This document shows, one piece after another, positions 35,959 through 44,415 of a stretch of 64,000 nucleotides of DNA. Position 1 is the stretch's first letter; every line of letters starts with the position of its first letter. This DNA comes from Streptomyces varsoviensis (lineage in GTDB: Bacteria > Actinomycetota > Actinomycetes > Streptomycetales > Streptomycetaceae), in contig NZ_JOBF01000025.1 in assembly GCF_000718635.1 (NCBI RefSeq), positions 1 through 64,000 of the forward strand, given 5' to 3'. Made by a program: the position numbers and the translations under genes. The notes beneath the pieces are model-generated. The model saw nothing but the letters and a program-made list of their open reading frames with translations. It searched no databases and was not told the origin of the DNA.

Positions 35959-38826
35959 GTGGACGACTACGCCGGTCGGGTCCTTGCCGACCGCTATCGC
36001 CTTCCGCTGCCGCCGTCCGACGAGTTCGAACTCGTCGAGACCCGGGCCTTCGACTCCTACAGCGGGCAGGAGGTACTCCTCCGGCAGATCCCGCTGCCCG
36101 AGGTCGTCGAGGCGGAGGTCGTCGGCGAAGAGGGCCGGCGCCACGGGCCGGCCGCGGGCCCGGGCAGCGGGCGTGTGACCCAGGGGGCCGGCGACCCGGC
36201 CGTGCGCCGGGCCCTCGACGCCGCCGGCGCCGCCGCTCAAGTGCCCGACCACCCCCGGCTCGACCAGGTCTTCCACGTCTTCGCCGAGGCCGGCAGCCTG
36301 TGGATCGTCAGCGAACTCATCCCCGCCCGCCCGCTGGCCGCGCTCCTCGCCGAACGCACGCTGACCCCGCACCGCGCCGCCGAGGTCGCGGCCGACGTGC
36401 TGACCGCCCTGCGCGCCCTGCACGCGCACGGCTGGACCCACCGCAACATCACCGCCCGTACGGTCCTCGTCTGCGACGACGGCCGAGCCGTCCTCACCGG
36501 GCTCGCGGCAGGGGCGGCGGAAGAGGCGCTCTGCGGCTACGACCCGGTGCCGGACGAGTCTGCCGGAGGCGGTGGCCCCAGCCCTCGCCCCGCCGTGCCC
36601 GCGGGGTCGGTGGGAGGGGGTAACGGGGGAAACGCCGGTCCGGGCGGCTTCGCCGCGGGCCGGCCCGTGGGCCCGCCGGTCGGTGGGCGCGCCGCGATAG
36701 CCACCGCCCGCGCGGCCGACGGCGGCTCCGGCCCGCGGCCTCCCGCGCCCGCCCGCAACGGCTCCCCGCCCCAGGCCGCCACCGGGCCCGCCTACCGCGA
36801 CCAGGGCGCGGCCGGCGGCTTCCTGCCCCAGGCCGCCGCCCATCCCGGGACGGCCGAGCCCCCGCGGAACGGTGCCGCGGGCCCCGACCCGCGCGCCGTA
36901 CGGGCCGGTGCGATAGCCGCCTACCGCGCCGGAACCCGTGCCGCCGCCGCCCGGACCGACGCCGAGGGGCCGAACGGCCCTGCGCACGCCCCGGGCGCAC
37001 CCGCACCCGCCCCGGGCGCTCCCTCCCACGCGCCTGGTGGCAACCCGCATGGCCCGGGCGGCGCCCCGCATGGCCCGGGCGGGACGGCGACTTGGGGCGG
37101 GGGCAGCGCCGCGAGCGGCACCGCGCCCACGGGGCCCGCGCCGAACAGCGCCGCATGGAACGCGGACGCGCTCGTGAAGACCGGATTGCAGAGCCCCGTG
37201 CGGCGGACCGCCGGGTCCGCGGGGGCTGCGGGAGGGGCAGCGGGCGAAGGTGCCGGGGCCCTGACCTCTTCGGGCTCGCCCATGGCCGGGGGCAGCACCG
37301 GGCGCGAGGGAGCGTCCGGGGCAGCAGGGGGCGCCGGGGCGAGCGGGTCGGCCGAGGCCCCGGTGACGAGCGGCGGCGGCCACGCGCGTACGGACTCCAC
37401 CGAGCCATGGGGCCACAGCGGCGGCGACGACCAGCAGGGGCGGGGCCCGCGAACGGCCCTGGACGCCGAACGGGCCCGGCAGGCACGCATGGTGGTCGTG
37501 GGCCCCGTCACCGAGCGGTGGGCGCCCGAGCAGGCCGGCCCAGTGCACGAGAACTGGCGGCTGGCACCGCCCGTGGGCCCGGCCGCCGACCTGTGGGCGC
37601 TGGGCGCCCTGCTGTTCCGGGCCGTCCAGGGGCACGCGCCATACCCCGAGGAGACCGCCGCCGAACTGGTGCAGCTCGTCTGCGCGGAGCCGCCCGCCTA
37701 CGCGGAGGAGTGCGGGGCGCTGCGCCCGGTCGTCGAGTCGCTGATGCGCAAGGACCCGACCGAGCGGCCCGACTTCGAGGAGCTGCGGGGCTGGCTGCGC
37801 TCCCTGATCCGGTCCGCCCCGGAGCCGGAACTCGGCAGCCGCACCGTCACCGTGCCGTCGATCGGCCCGGGCGCCCCCTCCGACCCGCGTCGGCTGCCCA
37901 TCAAGCGGCGGCGCGGGGAACTGGTGCGCCGACGGCGCTCCGGCGCGTCCTCGGCCGCACCGCACGGCCGGCACAAGAAGGCTCACAAGGCACCGCACCG
38001 CACCGTGACCAAGCAGCCGCGTCCCCCGCGCTCGCAGCGGCTCACCATGGAGCACAGCGAACGGCCCGCCCCTGCCGCTCGCCCGGAGCGGACCGGCAGG
38101 CCCGGGCACGAGCGGCAAGGACGCGCGCCCCGGCGACTGGGGCGGCTCCTGCTGCTCCTCATCCTCCTGGCCCTGGCCGGGGCCATCGCCTACGCCCTGC
38201 TGTTCATGCCGCGCCAGGAGAAGACCGCGGGCCAGGTGCGTACGGACCGTACGGGGGCGGCCGGCGCGCAGAGCGCCGCGCCCGACGGGACGGGTGCGAA
38301 GAGCGCGCCCCGCTCCTCCGCCGCGGCCTCCATGGGGGAGCAGGAGCCCCAGACGTCCGAGCCCGCCGGGGTCGCCAAGGGCTTCACGCTGCGCCAGGAC
38401 CCGAAGGGGTTCGCGGTGTCCGTGGCCAAGGACTGGCAGCGGCGCGGCGAGAACGCCCGCGGGCAGGTCGTCTACATCGGCGGGGACTACGAACTGATCG
38501 TGGTCCCCGGCCGGGACAAGGTCTCCGAGTACGGCGCCGACCCGATGGCGTACCAGCAGGACAAGGAGCCGGAGCTGGCCCCGTACCGCTCGTCGTCCTG
38601 GTCGGGCGCCTCGGGGCTGCGCCGCATCGACGTGGGGAGGACGGCGATGGCGGAGGGCACGTTCAACTGGAACGACAGCAGCGGGCGGCAGGTGTACGTG
38701 CGCAACGCGGCGATGATCCTCGAAGGCCGCTATCACCTGCTCCAGGTGATCGGCCCGGCCAACGACCAGCGTGCCGTGGACCGGTTCTACGACCAGGCCA
38801 CCGCGACCTACCGTGCGGAGGCCTGA
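35959..38826 (+). CDS. Pseudokinase with split C-lobe and extracellular domain
   Basis: A 955-residue kinase-fold protein without catalytic residues. The N-lobe/first C-lobe part covers 12-185: the Lys site is Arg42 (EVLLRQIPL), HRD is HRN (161-163) and the downstream Lys/Asn site is TARTV instead of KPSNV, DFG is TGL (180-182), and no glycine loop is seen. About 320 low-complexity Ala/Gly/Pro residues (roughly 185-505) separate this from WAPEQ (521-525), ADLWALGALLFRAVQGHAPY and the rest of the C-lobe to about 620. A basic stretch, one TM (LGRLLLLLILLALAGAIAYA, about 730-752) and an extracellular domain (about 808-955: GFTLRQDPKGFAVSVAKDWQ) complete it. GTG start behind GGGGAGG. The 3' end overlaps fadD by 19 bp on the opposite strand. 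Confidence 0.88.
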   Translation: MDDYAGRVLADRYRLPLPPSDEFELVETRAFDSYSGQEVLLRQIPLPEVVEAEVVGEEGRRHGPAAGPGSGRVTQGAGDPAVRRALDAAGAAAQVPDHPRLDQVFHVFAEAGSLWIVSELIPARPLAALLAERTLTPHRAAEVAADVLTALRALHAHGWTHRNITARTVLVCDDGRAVLTGLAAGAAEEALCGYDPVPDESAGGGGPSPRPAVPAGSVGGGNGGNAGPGGFAAGRPVGPPVGGRAAIATARAADGGSGPRPPAPARNGSPPQAATGPAYRDQGAAGGFLPQAAAHPGTAEPPRNGAAGPDPRAVRAGAIAAYRAGTRAAAARTDAEGPNGPAHAPGAPAPAPGAPSHAPGGNPHGPGGAPHGPGGTATWGGGSAASGTAPTGPAPNSAAWNADALVKTGLQSPVRRTAGSAGAAGGAAGEGAGALTSSGSPMAGGSTGREGASGAAGGAGASGSAEAPVTSGGGHARTDSTEPWGHSGGDDQQGRGPRTALDAERARQARMVVVGPVTERWAPEQAGPVHENWRLAPPVGPAADLWALGALLFRAVQGHAPYPEETAAELVQLVCAEPPAYAEECGALRPVVESLMRKDPTERPDFEELRGWLRSLIRSAPEPELGSRTVTVPSIGPGAPSDPRRLPIKRRRGELVRRRRSGASSAAPHGRHKKAHKAPHRTVTKQPRPPRSQRLTMEHSERPAPAARPERTGRPGHERQGRAPRRLGRLLLLLILLALAGAIAYALLFMPRQEKTAGQVRTDRTGAAGAQSAAPDGTGAKSAPRSSAAASMGEQEPQTSEPAGVAKGFTLRQDPKGFAVSVAKDWQRRGENARGQVVYIGGDYELIVVPGRDKVSEYGADPMAYQQDKEPELAPYRSSSWSGASGLRRIDVGRTAMAEGTFNWNDSSGRQVYVRNAAMILEGRYHLLQVIGPANDQRAVDRFYDQATATYRAEA

Positions 38827-40493
38827 CGGGGCGCCCGACCGGAGTCGGGGCCGGGTACGGAATCGGGCTCCGGCTCGGACTTGGGCTCCGGGTCGGACCT
38901 GGGCTCGGAGAACTGTTCGCGCAGCCGGTACTTGAGGACTTTGCGCAGCGTCTCGTTGCGCGGCAGCGCGTCGACCAGTTCGAGCTGCTCCGGGATCTTG
39001 TGCACGGAGAGCCCCGCGGTGCGCAGATACGCGGACACGGCGTCGAGGCCGAGTGCGGGCGCCCCGGCGGGCTGTTGCACCACGGCGCAGACCCGTTCTC
39101 CGCGGTCCGGGTCGGGGAGGCCGATGACGGCGACGTCCTCGACGTCCGGGTGCTCGTAGAGGAGCCGCTCTATCTCCTGGGCGGAGATGTTCTCGCCCTT
39201 GCGGATGATGATGTCCTTCTCGCGGCCGGTGAGCACCAGATGGCCGTCGGGGGTGAGGTGGCCGAGGTCGCCCGTGATGAGGAAGCCGTCGCGATCGAAG
39301 GCCTCGGCGGTCTGCGCGGGATCCAGGTAGCCGCGGCAGACGGCCTCGCCCCGCAGCCGTACGGCTCCGTCCCGCCCGGCCGGCAGGGGTGTGCCGTCGG
39401 CGTCGACGACGCGGATCTCCATGCCGGCGGGCGGCCGGCCCTCGGTCGTGGCGAGGTTGTGGGGCGTGTCGTCGGGCGCCCCCATGGTGATCATCGGGAC
39501 CTCGGTCATGCCGTACCCGTGGGTGAGTTGGCAGCCCATCTCGCGGACCACCTCGTAGTAGAGCTCGGGCGGCTTGGCCGCGCCGCCGCCCGCCATGAGC
39601 CGCAGGGCGGGCAGGAGCTTGCGCGCCGGGTCCTTGCGCTGCTCGGCGAGGAACATCGCGTAGAAGGCGGTGGAGCCGCCGGCGACCGTGACGCCGTGGC
39701 GGCGGTAGGCGTCGAGTGAGCCGGGCATCGCGAAGTGCTCCAGCATGACCGCCGGGAAGCCGCGGAGCAGCAGCATCACCGTGTAGTCGGGGCCAGCGAC
39801 ATGGGCGTACGGGAAGGCCATCGAGCCGACGTCCTCGGCGGTCAGGCGTAGGGCGCGGGCGAGGCAGGTACCGGCGGCGATGAGGCTGCGGTCGGTGTGC
39901 AGGACCCCTTTGGGGTCGGAGGTCGTGCCCGAGGTCCAGTAGATCCAGCGGACCGCGGTGCCGTCCGTCGGGGGCGCGGGGAGGAGGGCCGGGTCGCCCT
40001 CGGGGAGGGAGTCGTATGCCTCGAAGACGCGCGGGGGCGCCGGGAGTTCGCGACTGAGGCGGTCGGCCATCGCCGCGTGGTCGAAGCCGCGCCAGATGCC
40101 GGGTACGGCGAAGAACTCGGCCTCGGCCGCGCGGAGCGCGAAGCCGACCTCGCGGTCGCGGTAGAAGGGGATGAGGGGGGTCTGGACGGCCCCCAGGCGG
40201 GCCAGGGCGAAGGTCAGTACGGCCGTCTCGATGCGGGTGGGCAACTGCCAGGCGACCCGGCTGCCGGGGCGGACGCCGAGGCCGTGGAGGCCGGCGGCGA
40301 CGCGCTCGGCCCGGTCGCGCAGGGCGCCGAAGGTCAGCGTCCGGTCGTCCTCGGGCGCCGCGGCGGCGTCGATGAGGACCGGCGCGTCGGGGGTGCGGGC
40401 CGCGCGGCGGTCCAGGAGCTGCCACAGGGTGGGGGAGTTCTCCAGCTCGTGGGCGAGTGGGGTGTCGGTTCCGGGATCAGTGTGCTCGCGCAT
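38808..40493 (-). CDS. AMP-forming acyl-CoA ligase
   Basis: Activates a carboxylic acid to its CoA ester through an acyl-adenylate, 561 residues. IYWTSGTTSDPKGVLHTDRS is the A3 P-loop motif, HGYGMTEVPM is A5, RDGFLITGDLGHL is A7 with the conserved Asp, TGREKDIIIRKGENISAQEI is A8, and the C-terminal Lys lies in RNETLRKVLKYRLRE. It resembles cyclohexanecarboxylate-/cyclic-acid-CoA ligases more than long-chain FadD. The Pro/Glu/Asp-rich tail after 525 is unusual. GGAGG precedes the ATG. A regulon palindrome stands 20 bp upstream (40513-40527), placing it under the same control as the operon at 40666. Confidence 0.92.
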   Translation of the reverse strand: MREHTDPGTDTPLAHELENSPTLWQLLDRRAARTPDAPVLIDAAAAPEDDRTLTFGALRDRAERVAAGLHGLGVRPGSRVAWQLPTRIETAVLTFALARLGAVQTPLIPFYRDREVGFALRAAEAEFFAVPGIWRGFDHAAMADRLSRELPAPPRVFEAYDSLPEGDPALLPAPPTDGTAVRWIYWTSGTTSDPKGVLHTDRSLIAAGTCLARALRLTAEDVGSMAFPYAHVAGPDYTVMLLLRGFPAVMLEHFAMPGSLDAYRRHGVTVAGGSTAFYAMFLAEQRKDPARKLLPALRLMAGGGAAKPPELYYEVVREMGCQLTHGYGMTEVPMITMGAPDDTPHNLATTEGRPPAGMEIRVVDADGTPLPAGRDGAVRLRGEAVCRGYLDPAQTAEAFDRDGFLITGDLGHLTPDGHLVLTGREKDIIIRKGENISAQEIERLLYEHPDVEDVAVIGLPDPDRGERVCAVVQQPAGAPALGLDAVSAYLRTAGLSVHKIPEQLELVDALPRNETLRKVLKYRLREQFSEPRSDPEPKSEPEPDSVPGPDSGRAPRQASAR

Positions 40494-40512
40494 GAGTGCC
40501 GCCTCCGCTGAC

Positions 40513-40527
40513 CTGATGCCCCGTCAG
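40513..40527. promoter_or_regulatory. Regulon operator 1 (CTGATGCCCCGTCAG)
   Basis: Copy of the 15-bp palindrome CTGACGnnnCGTCAG with one change, 20 bp upstream of the acyl-CoA ligase ATG (minus strand). Confidence 0.8.
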
Positions 40528-40556
40528 AATCTCCGCGAAGCGTAAGCCGCAGCGCC

Positions 40557-40586
40557 TTGTCGGTCCAGAGGTAGCGGGGCTAGCCT
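40557..40586 (+). promoter_or_regulatory. Promoter of the amidohydrolase operon
   Basis: TTGTCG (40557-40562), 18-bp spacer, TAGCCT (40581-40586). Regulon operator 2 begins 6 bp after the -10 box, where a repressor would cover the start site. Confidence 0.6.
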
Positions 40587-40592
40587 GCATAT

Positions 40593-40607
40593 CTGACGCC
40601 CCATCAG
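40593..40607. promoter_or_regulatory. Regulon operator 2 (CTGACGCCCCATCAG)
   Basis: One change from the consensus; at the predicted transcription start of the 40666 operon, 58 bp before its ATG. Confidence 0.8.
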
Positions 40608-40665
40608 AAATGCTGCTGGAAGCAGACCGCGCCACAGTGATCACCGCCCTGCGGGAGGGGAAACC

Positions 40666-41868
40666 ATGGAGCTACCGCGCATCGTCAGCGTCGACGACCA
40701 CGTGATCGAGCCCGCGCACCTCTTCGAGACCTGGCTGCCGGCCAGATACCGGGACCGCGGGCCCCAACCGCTGACGGAGGGGATCGGCGAGCTGGAGTAC
40801 ACCGGCGGGAAGTACGTCATCACCATGGACCCCGCCGGCCCCCCGACCGACTGGTGGATCTACGAGGACCTCAAGTTCCCGTACAAGCGCAACATCGCCG
40901 CCGTCGGCTTCGACCGCGACGACATGACGCTGGAGGGCATCACCCGCGCCGAGATGCGGCGTGGCTGCTGGGACCCCGCCGAGCGGCTGCGGGACATGGA
41001 CCTCAACCATGTGGAAGCCTCCCTCTGCTTCCCCACCTTCCCCCGCTTCTGCGGCCAGACCTTCGCCGAGGCGCACGACAAGGAGGTCGCCCTCGCCTGC
41101 GTACGGGCCTACAACGACTGGATGGTGGAGGAGTGGTGCGGCGACAGCGGCGGCCGGCTGATCCCGCTGTGCATCATCCCGCTGTGGGACATCGACCTCG
41201 CCGTCGCCGAGATCAAGCGGAACGCGGCACGGGGCGTGAAGGCCGTCACCTTCAGCGAGATTCCCACCTACCTGGGGCTGCCGAGCATCCACTCCGGCTA
41301 CTGGGACCCGTTCTTCGCCATCTGCCAGGAGACCGGCACCGTCGTCAACATGCACATCGGCTCGTCCTCGCAGATGCCCGCGGCCTCCCCGGACGCACCG
41401 CCCGCCGTGCAGGCGTCCCTTTCCTTCAACAACGCCATGGCGTCGATGATGGACTTCCTCTTCAGCGGCGTACTGGTGAAGTTCCCCACCCTCAAACTCG
41501 CCTACAGCGAGGGGCAGATGGGCTGGATTCCCTACGCCCTGGAGCGCGCGGACGACGTCTGGGAGGAGCACCGGGCATGGGGCGGGGTGCGCGACCTGAT
41601 CCCCGAGCCTCCGTCCTCCTACTACTACCGGCAGATCTTCTGCTGCTTCTTCCGCGATAAACACGGCGTCGCGTCACTCGATGTGGTGGGCCGCGACAAC
41701 GCGACCTTCGAGACCGACTACCCCCACGTCGACTCGACCTTCCCCCACACCAAGGAAGTCGCCCTCGACCATGTGAAGGGGCTCGACGACGAGACGGTCT
41801 ACAAACTCATGCGCGGCAACGCCATCCGGATGCTCGACCTGGACCTCGACCGGGGGCGCCGGAGCTGA
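40666..41868 (+). CDS. Amidohydrolase-2 family metal-dependent hydrolase/decarboxylase
   Basis: TIM-barrel protein of the ACMSD-like amidohydrolase-2 family, 400 residues. Metal-ligand motifs are visible: DDH at 10-12 at the end of strand 1, VNMHIGSSS in the middle, and ETDYPHVDSTFP near the C-terminus with the conserved Asp. LCIIPLWDIDLAVAEIKRNA is typical of family members found in steroid/lipid catabolic clusters. Hydrolysis of a ring or C-C bond, or decarboxylation, is possible. The ATG at 40666 follows GGGAGGGG. First gene of an operon: its stop overlaps the next start by one base (TGATG). Confidence 0.9.
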   Translation: MELPRIVSVDDHVIEPAHLFETWLPARYRDRGPQPLTEGIGELEYTGGKYVITMDPAGPPTDWWIYEDLKFPYKRNIAAVGFDRDDMTLEGITRAEMRRGCWDPAERLRDMDLNHVEASLCFPTFPRFCGQTFAEAHDKEVALACVRAYNDWMVEEWCGDSGGRLIPLCIIPLWDIDLAVAEIKRNAARGVKAVTFSEIPTYLGLPSIHSGYWDPFFAICQETGTVVNMHIGSSSQMPAASPDAPPAVQASLSFNNAMASMMDFLFSGVLVKFPTLKLAYSEGQMGWIPYALERADDVWEEHRAWGGVRDLIPEPPSSYYYRQIFCCFFRDKHGVASLDVVGRDNATFETDYPHVDSTFPHTKEVALDHVKGLDDETVYKLMRGNAIRMLDLDLDRGRRS

Positions 41869-43037
41869 TGGACCTTTCCTGCACGGAGGAAGAGGAGGAC
41901 TTCCGGCGGAAGCTGCGCGACTGGCTCGGCACGGCACTGGCCGAACTCCCCCCGAAGCCCGCCGCCACCGACTGGCCGGGCCGCCGGGCCTACGACTGCG
42001 CGTGGCAGCGTGCGCTGTACGACGCCGGATACGCCGGACTGCACTGGCCCCGCGACGCCGGGGGCCAGGGGGCCACGCCCACCCAGCACCTGATCTTCCT
42101 GGAGGAGACGGAACGGGCGGGCGCGCCCTACGTGGGGGCCAACTTCGTGGGGACGCTGCACGCCGGCCCCACCATCGCGGCCGAGGGGACCCCCGAACAG
42201 CGGGCCCGCTGGCTGCCGCCCATCCTGCGCGGCGACGAGGTGTGGTGCCAGGGGTTCTCGGAGCCGGACGCCGGGTCCGACCTGGCGGCGCTGCGGACCC
42301 GGGCGGTCCGCGACGGCGATTCCTATGTCGTCAGCGGCAGCAAGATCTGGACCTCGCACGCCGAGATCGCCGACTGGTGCGAACTGCTGGTCCGCACGGA
42401 CCCCTCGGCCCCCAAGCACCGGGGCATCTCCTGGCTCGCCCTGCCGATGGACGCGCCCGGCGTCACCGTCCGGCCGCTGCGGACGCTGGCCGGGTCCGCG
42501 GAGTTCGCCGAGGTGTTCCTCGACGAGGTGCGGGTGCCGGTCTCCCACCGGATCGGGGCGGAGAACGACGGCTGGCGGGTGACCATGGTGACCCTCTCCT
42601 TCGAGCGCGGCACGGCCTTCGTCGGCGAGGTCGTCGCCTGCTCGCGGGTGCTGGGCGAGCTGGCCCGTACGGCCCGCGCGAACGGGCTCTGGGACGACGC
42701 GGTGCTGCGGCGGCGGCTCGGCCGGCTGTCCGCCGAGTTCCGCGCGCTGTGGCGGCTCACGCAGTGGAACGTCAGCGAGGCGCAGCGGTCGCTGCGCGAC
42801 GGCGGCAGCGGGGTGCCGGGCGTGGGCGGCTCCGTGTTCAAGCTGCGCTACTCGCAGGCCAGGCAGGAGCTGTACGACGCGGCCGCCGAGGTCCTGGGGG
42901 AGGGGGCGCTGGACGTGGACCACGAATGGGTGGCGGACCGGCTGTCGTCGCTGTCGTACACGATCGCGGCCGGTACGTCCCAGATCCAGGCGAACATCGT
43001 CGCCGAGCGCATCCTCGGTCTTCCGAAAGGGTGGTGA
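41868..43037 (+). CDS. Acyl-CoA dehydrogenase, subunit A of adjacent pair
   Basis: FAD enzyme that makes a 2,3-double bond in an acyl-CoA, 389 residues. FSEPDAGSDLAALRTRAVRD is the FAD-binding middle motif, with KIWTSHAEIADWC following; TIAAGTSQIQANIVAERILG is the C-terminal motif, in which the Glu common to medium-chain enzymes is Ala, so the base must come from elsewhere or from the partner. The next gene encodes a shorter acyl-CoA dehydrogenase. Such adjacent pairs form alpha2beta2 enzymes in actinobacterial steroid catabolism (e.g. ChsE1-ChsE2, FadE28-FadE29). It overlaps the amidohydrolase gene by one base. Confidence 0.93.
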   Translation: MDLSCTEEEEDFRRKLRDWLGTALAELPPKPAATDWPGRRAYDCAWQRALYDAGYAGLHWPRDAGGQGATPTQHLIFLEETERAGAPYVGANFVGTLHAGPTIAAEGTPEQRARWLPPILRGDEVWCQGFSEPDAGSDLAALRTRAVRDGDSYVVSGSKIWTSHAEIADWCELLVRTDPSAPKHRGISWLALPMDAPGVTVRPLRTLAGSAEFAEVFLDEVRVPVSHRIGAENDGWRVTMVTLSFERGTAFVGEVVACSRVLGELARTARANGLWDDAVLRRRLGRLSAEFRALWRLTQWNVSEAQRSLRDGGSGVPGVGGSVFKLRYSQARQELYDAAAEVLGEGALDVDHEWVADRLSSLSYTIAAGTSQIQANIVAERILGLPKGW

Positions 43038-43039
43038 TC

Positions 43040-44002
43040 ATGGACTTTCAGCTGACCGAGGACCAGGAAGCACTACGGAGCGGCACGCGTGAGCTGCTGG
43101 CGGGCCGGTTCCCGCGCGAGCGGCTGCGCGCCGCGGCGGATGGCGCCGGGCCGGTCGTCGACCGGGGGCTGTGGCGCGAACTCGGAGCGGCCGGGTTCTT
43201 CGGCCTGCGGCTGCCGGAGGACGAGGGCGGCGTGGGGCTCGGGCTGCCCGAGGCCGTGCTCGTTTTCGAGGATGCGGGCCGGGTGCTGCTGCCGGGGCCC
43301 CTGGTCGCCACCCACCTCGCGGCCGGGCTCGTGGAGGGGGCGGCGAGCGGTGAGCGGATCGTCGGTATGTGCGACGCGGGGGCGAAGGACCAGCTCTGGG
43401 AACACCCGGCGGACTGCGACGAATTGATCTTCCTCGGCGACGGCGGGCCGTACGGCGTGGACGCCTCGTCCCCGGCGGTCACCACAATCCGCTCCGTGGA
43501 CCCGCTGACGCCGCTGGCCCGCGTCGTGGTGCCCGAGGAGGGCCGCCCGCTGGGGGGCGACGCTTCCCGTCTGCGAGCGGAAGCGGCCCTGCTGACCGCC
43601 GCGGAACAGCTCGGCAGCGCCGCCCGTACGGTCGAGATGGCTGTCTCGTATGCCAAGGAGCGCACCCAGTTCGACCGGCCGATCGGGAGCTTCCAGGCGG
43701 TGAAGCATCTGTGCGCGCAGATGCTCGTCCGCGCGGAGCTGGCCAGAAGCGCGGTGTACGCGGCGGCCGTCACGCGGGAGCCCGGGGACGTGGCGGCGGC
43801 CAAACTGCTCGCCGACGAGGCAGCCGTCCACAACGCCCGCGACTGCTTGCAGGTGCACGGCGGCATGGGGTTCACGTGGGAGGCGGACGTTCATCTGCAC
43901 CTCAAGCGGGCCTGGCTCAGGGAGCGGCGGTGGCAGTCCACGGCGGCGGGCGAGGAAGCGCTGGCGGAGGAGCTGCTGTCCGAGGGGAATGTCGCGCTAT
44001 AG
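43040..44002 (+). CDS. Acyl-CoA dehydrogenase, short subunit B of pair
   Basis: A 320-residue acyl-CoA-dehydrogenase-like protein, shorter than the usual 380 because the beta domain is trimmed. DFQLTEDQEALRSGTRELLA is the N-terminal helix and GLRLPEDEGGVGLGLPEAVL the substrate-side loop; YAKERTQFDRPIGSFQAVKH and CLQVHGGMGFTWEADVHLHL hold the FAD-dimer contacts. This pattern fits the partner subunit of heteromeric enzymes. The ATG at 43040, 8 nt after GAAAGGG, is chosen over the GTG at 43034. It ends the operon begun at 40666. Confidence 0.92.
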   Translation: MDFQLTEDQEALRSGTRELLAGRFPRERLRAAADGAGPVVDRGLWRELGAAGFFGLRLPEDEGGVGLGLPEAVLVFEDAGRVLLPGPLVATHLAAGLVEGAASGERIVGMCDAGAKDQLWEHPADCDELIFLGDGGPYGVDASSPAVTTIRSVDPLTPLARVVVPEEGRPLGGDASRLRAEAALLTAAEQLGSAARTVEMAVSYAKERTQFDRPIGSFQAVKHLCAQMLVRAELARSAVYAAAVTREPGDVAAAKLLADEAAVHNARDCLQVHGGMGFTWEADVHLHLKRAWLRERRWQSTAAGEEALAEELLSEGNVAL

Positions 44003-44415
44003 AGCCGTCGGGCGAAATCCACCATCTGCACCATATAAGTGGTCACCGAGCGTTGATACCGGGTTGTGTCCTAAGGGTGACTCGTCACAGGGGGGAGTCG
44101 GTCCCGGGCTCAGGTACGCTCCCTTGGGTGCGAGTGGTTCTGAGGCGCAACCCCCCTGGCGTTGCCGATGAGGTGACTCCGGAAGGCGGAATGTGCGCCG
44201 CTCCCACCGGGTGGAGGCCCGTGAACCTCGATTGTTCGACCCCCCGTGGCGTGCGTCGCACAGTATGCAGCACGCATACTCCTTTGCGCCGGAATATGCC
44301 CGAAGCGCTTGTTGGGGTGACTGAACGTCAACCATGCTGTCTCGCACGGGGATCACGGTCCGTGATCTCTCGGAGGTGCGAGGCGATGTGTCCGCCGGTT
44401 CGGATGGTGTGAGCG
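44003..44415. promoter_or_regulatory. Palindrome-rich intergenic region
   Basis: A 413-bp gene-free stretch with at least three dyads: GTGAC-TC-GTCAC (44077-44088), AGTATGC-AGCAC-GCATACT (44262-44280) and GATCACGG-T-CCGTGATC (44351-44367). Together they suggest multi-factor control of the ATPase-domain gene at 44416, though a promoter was not identified. Reading frames on the minus strand here show no domain. Confidence 0.6.

Noticed and set aside
43997..44356. Minus-strand frame of 119 codons with several Cys/His
   Set aside because: It covers the dyad-rich promoter region and has no recognisable domain or ribosome site.
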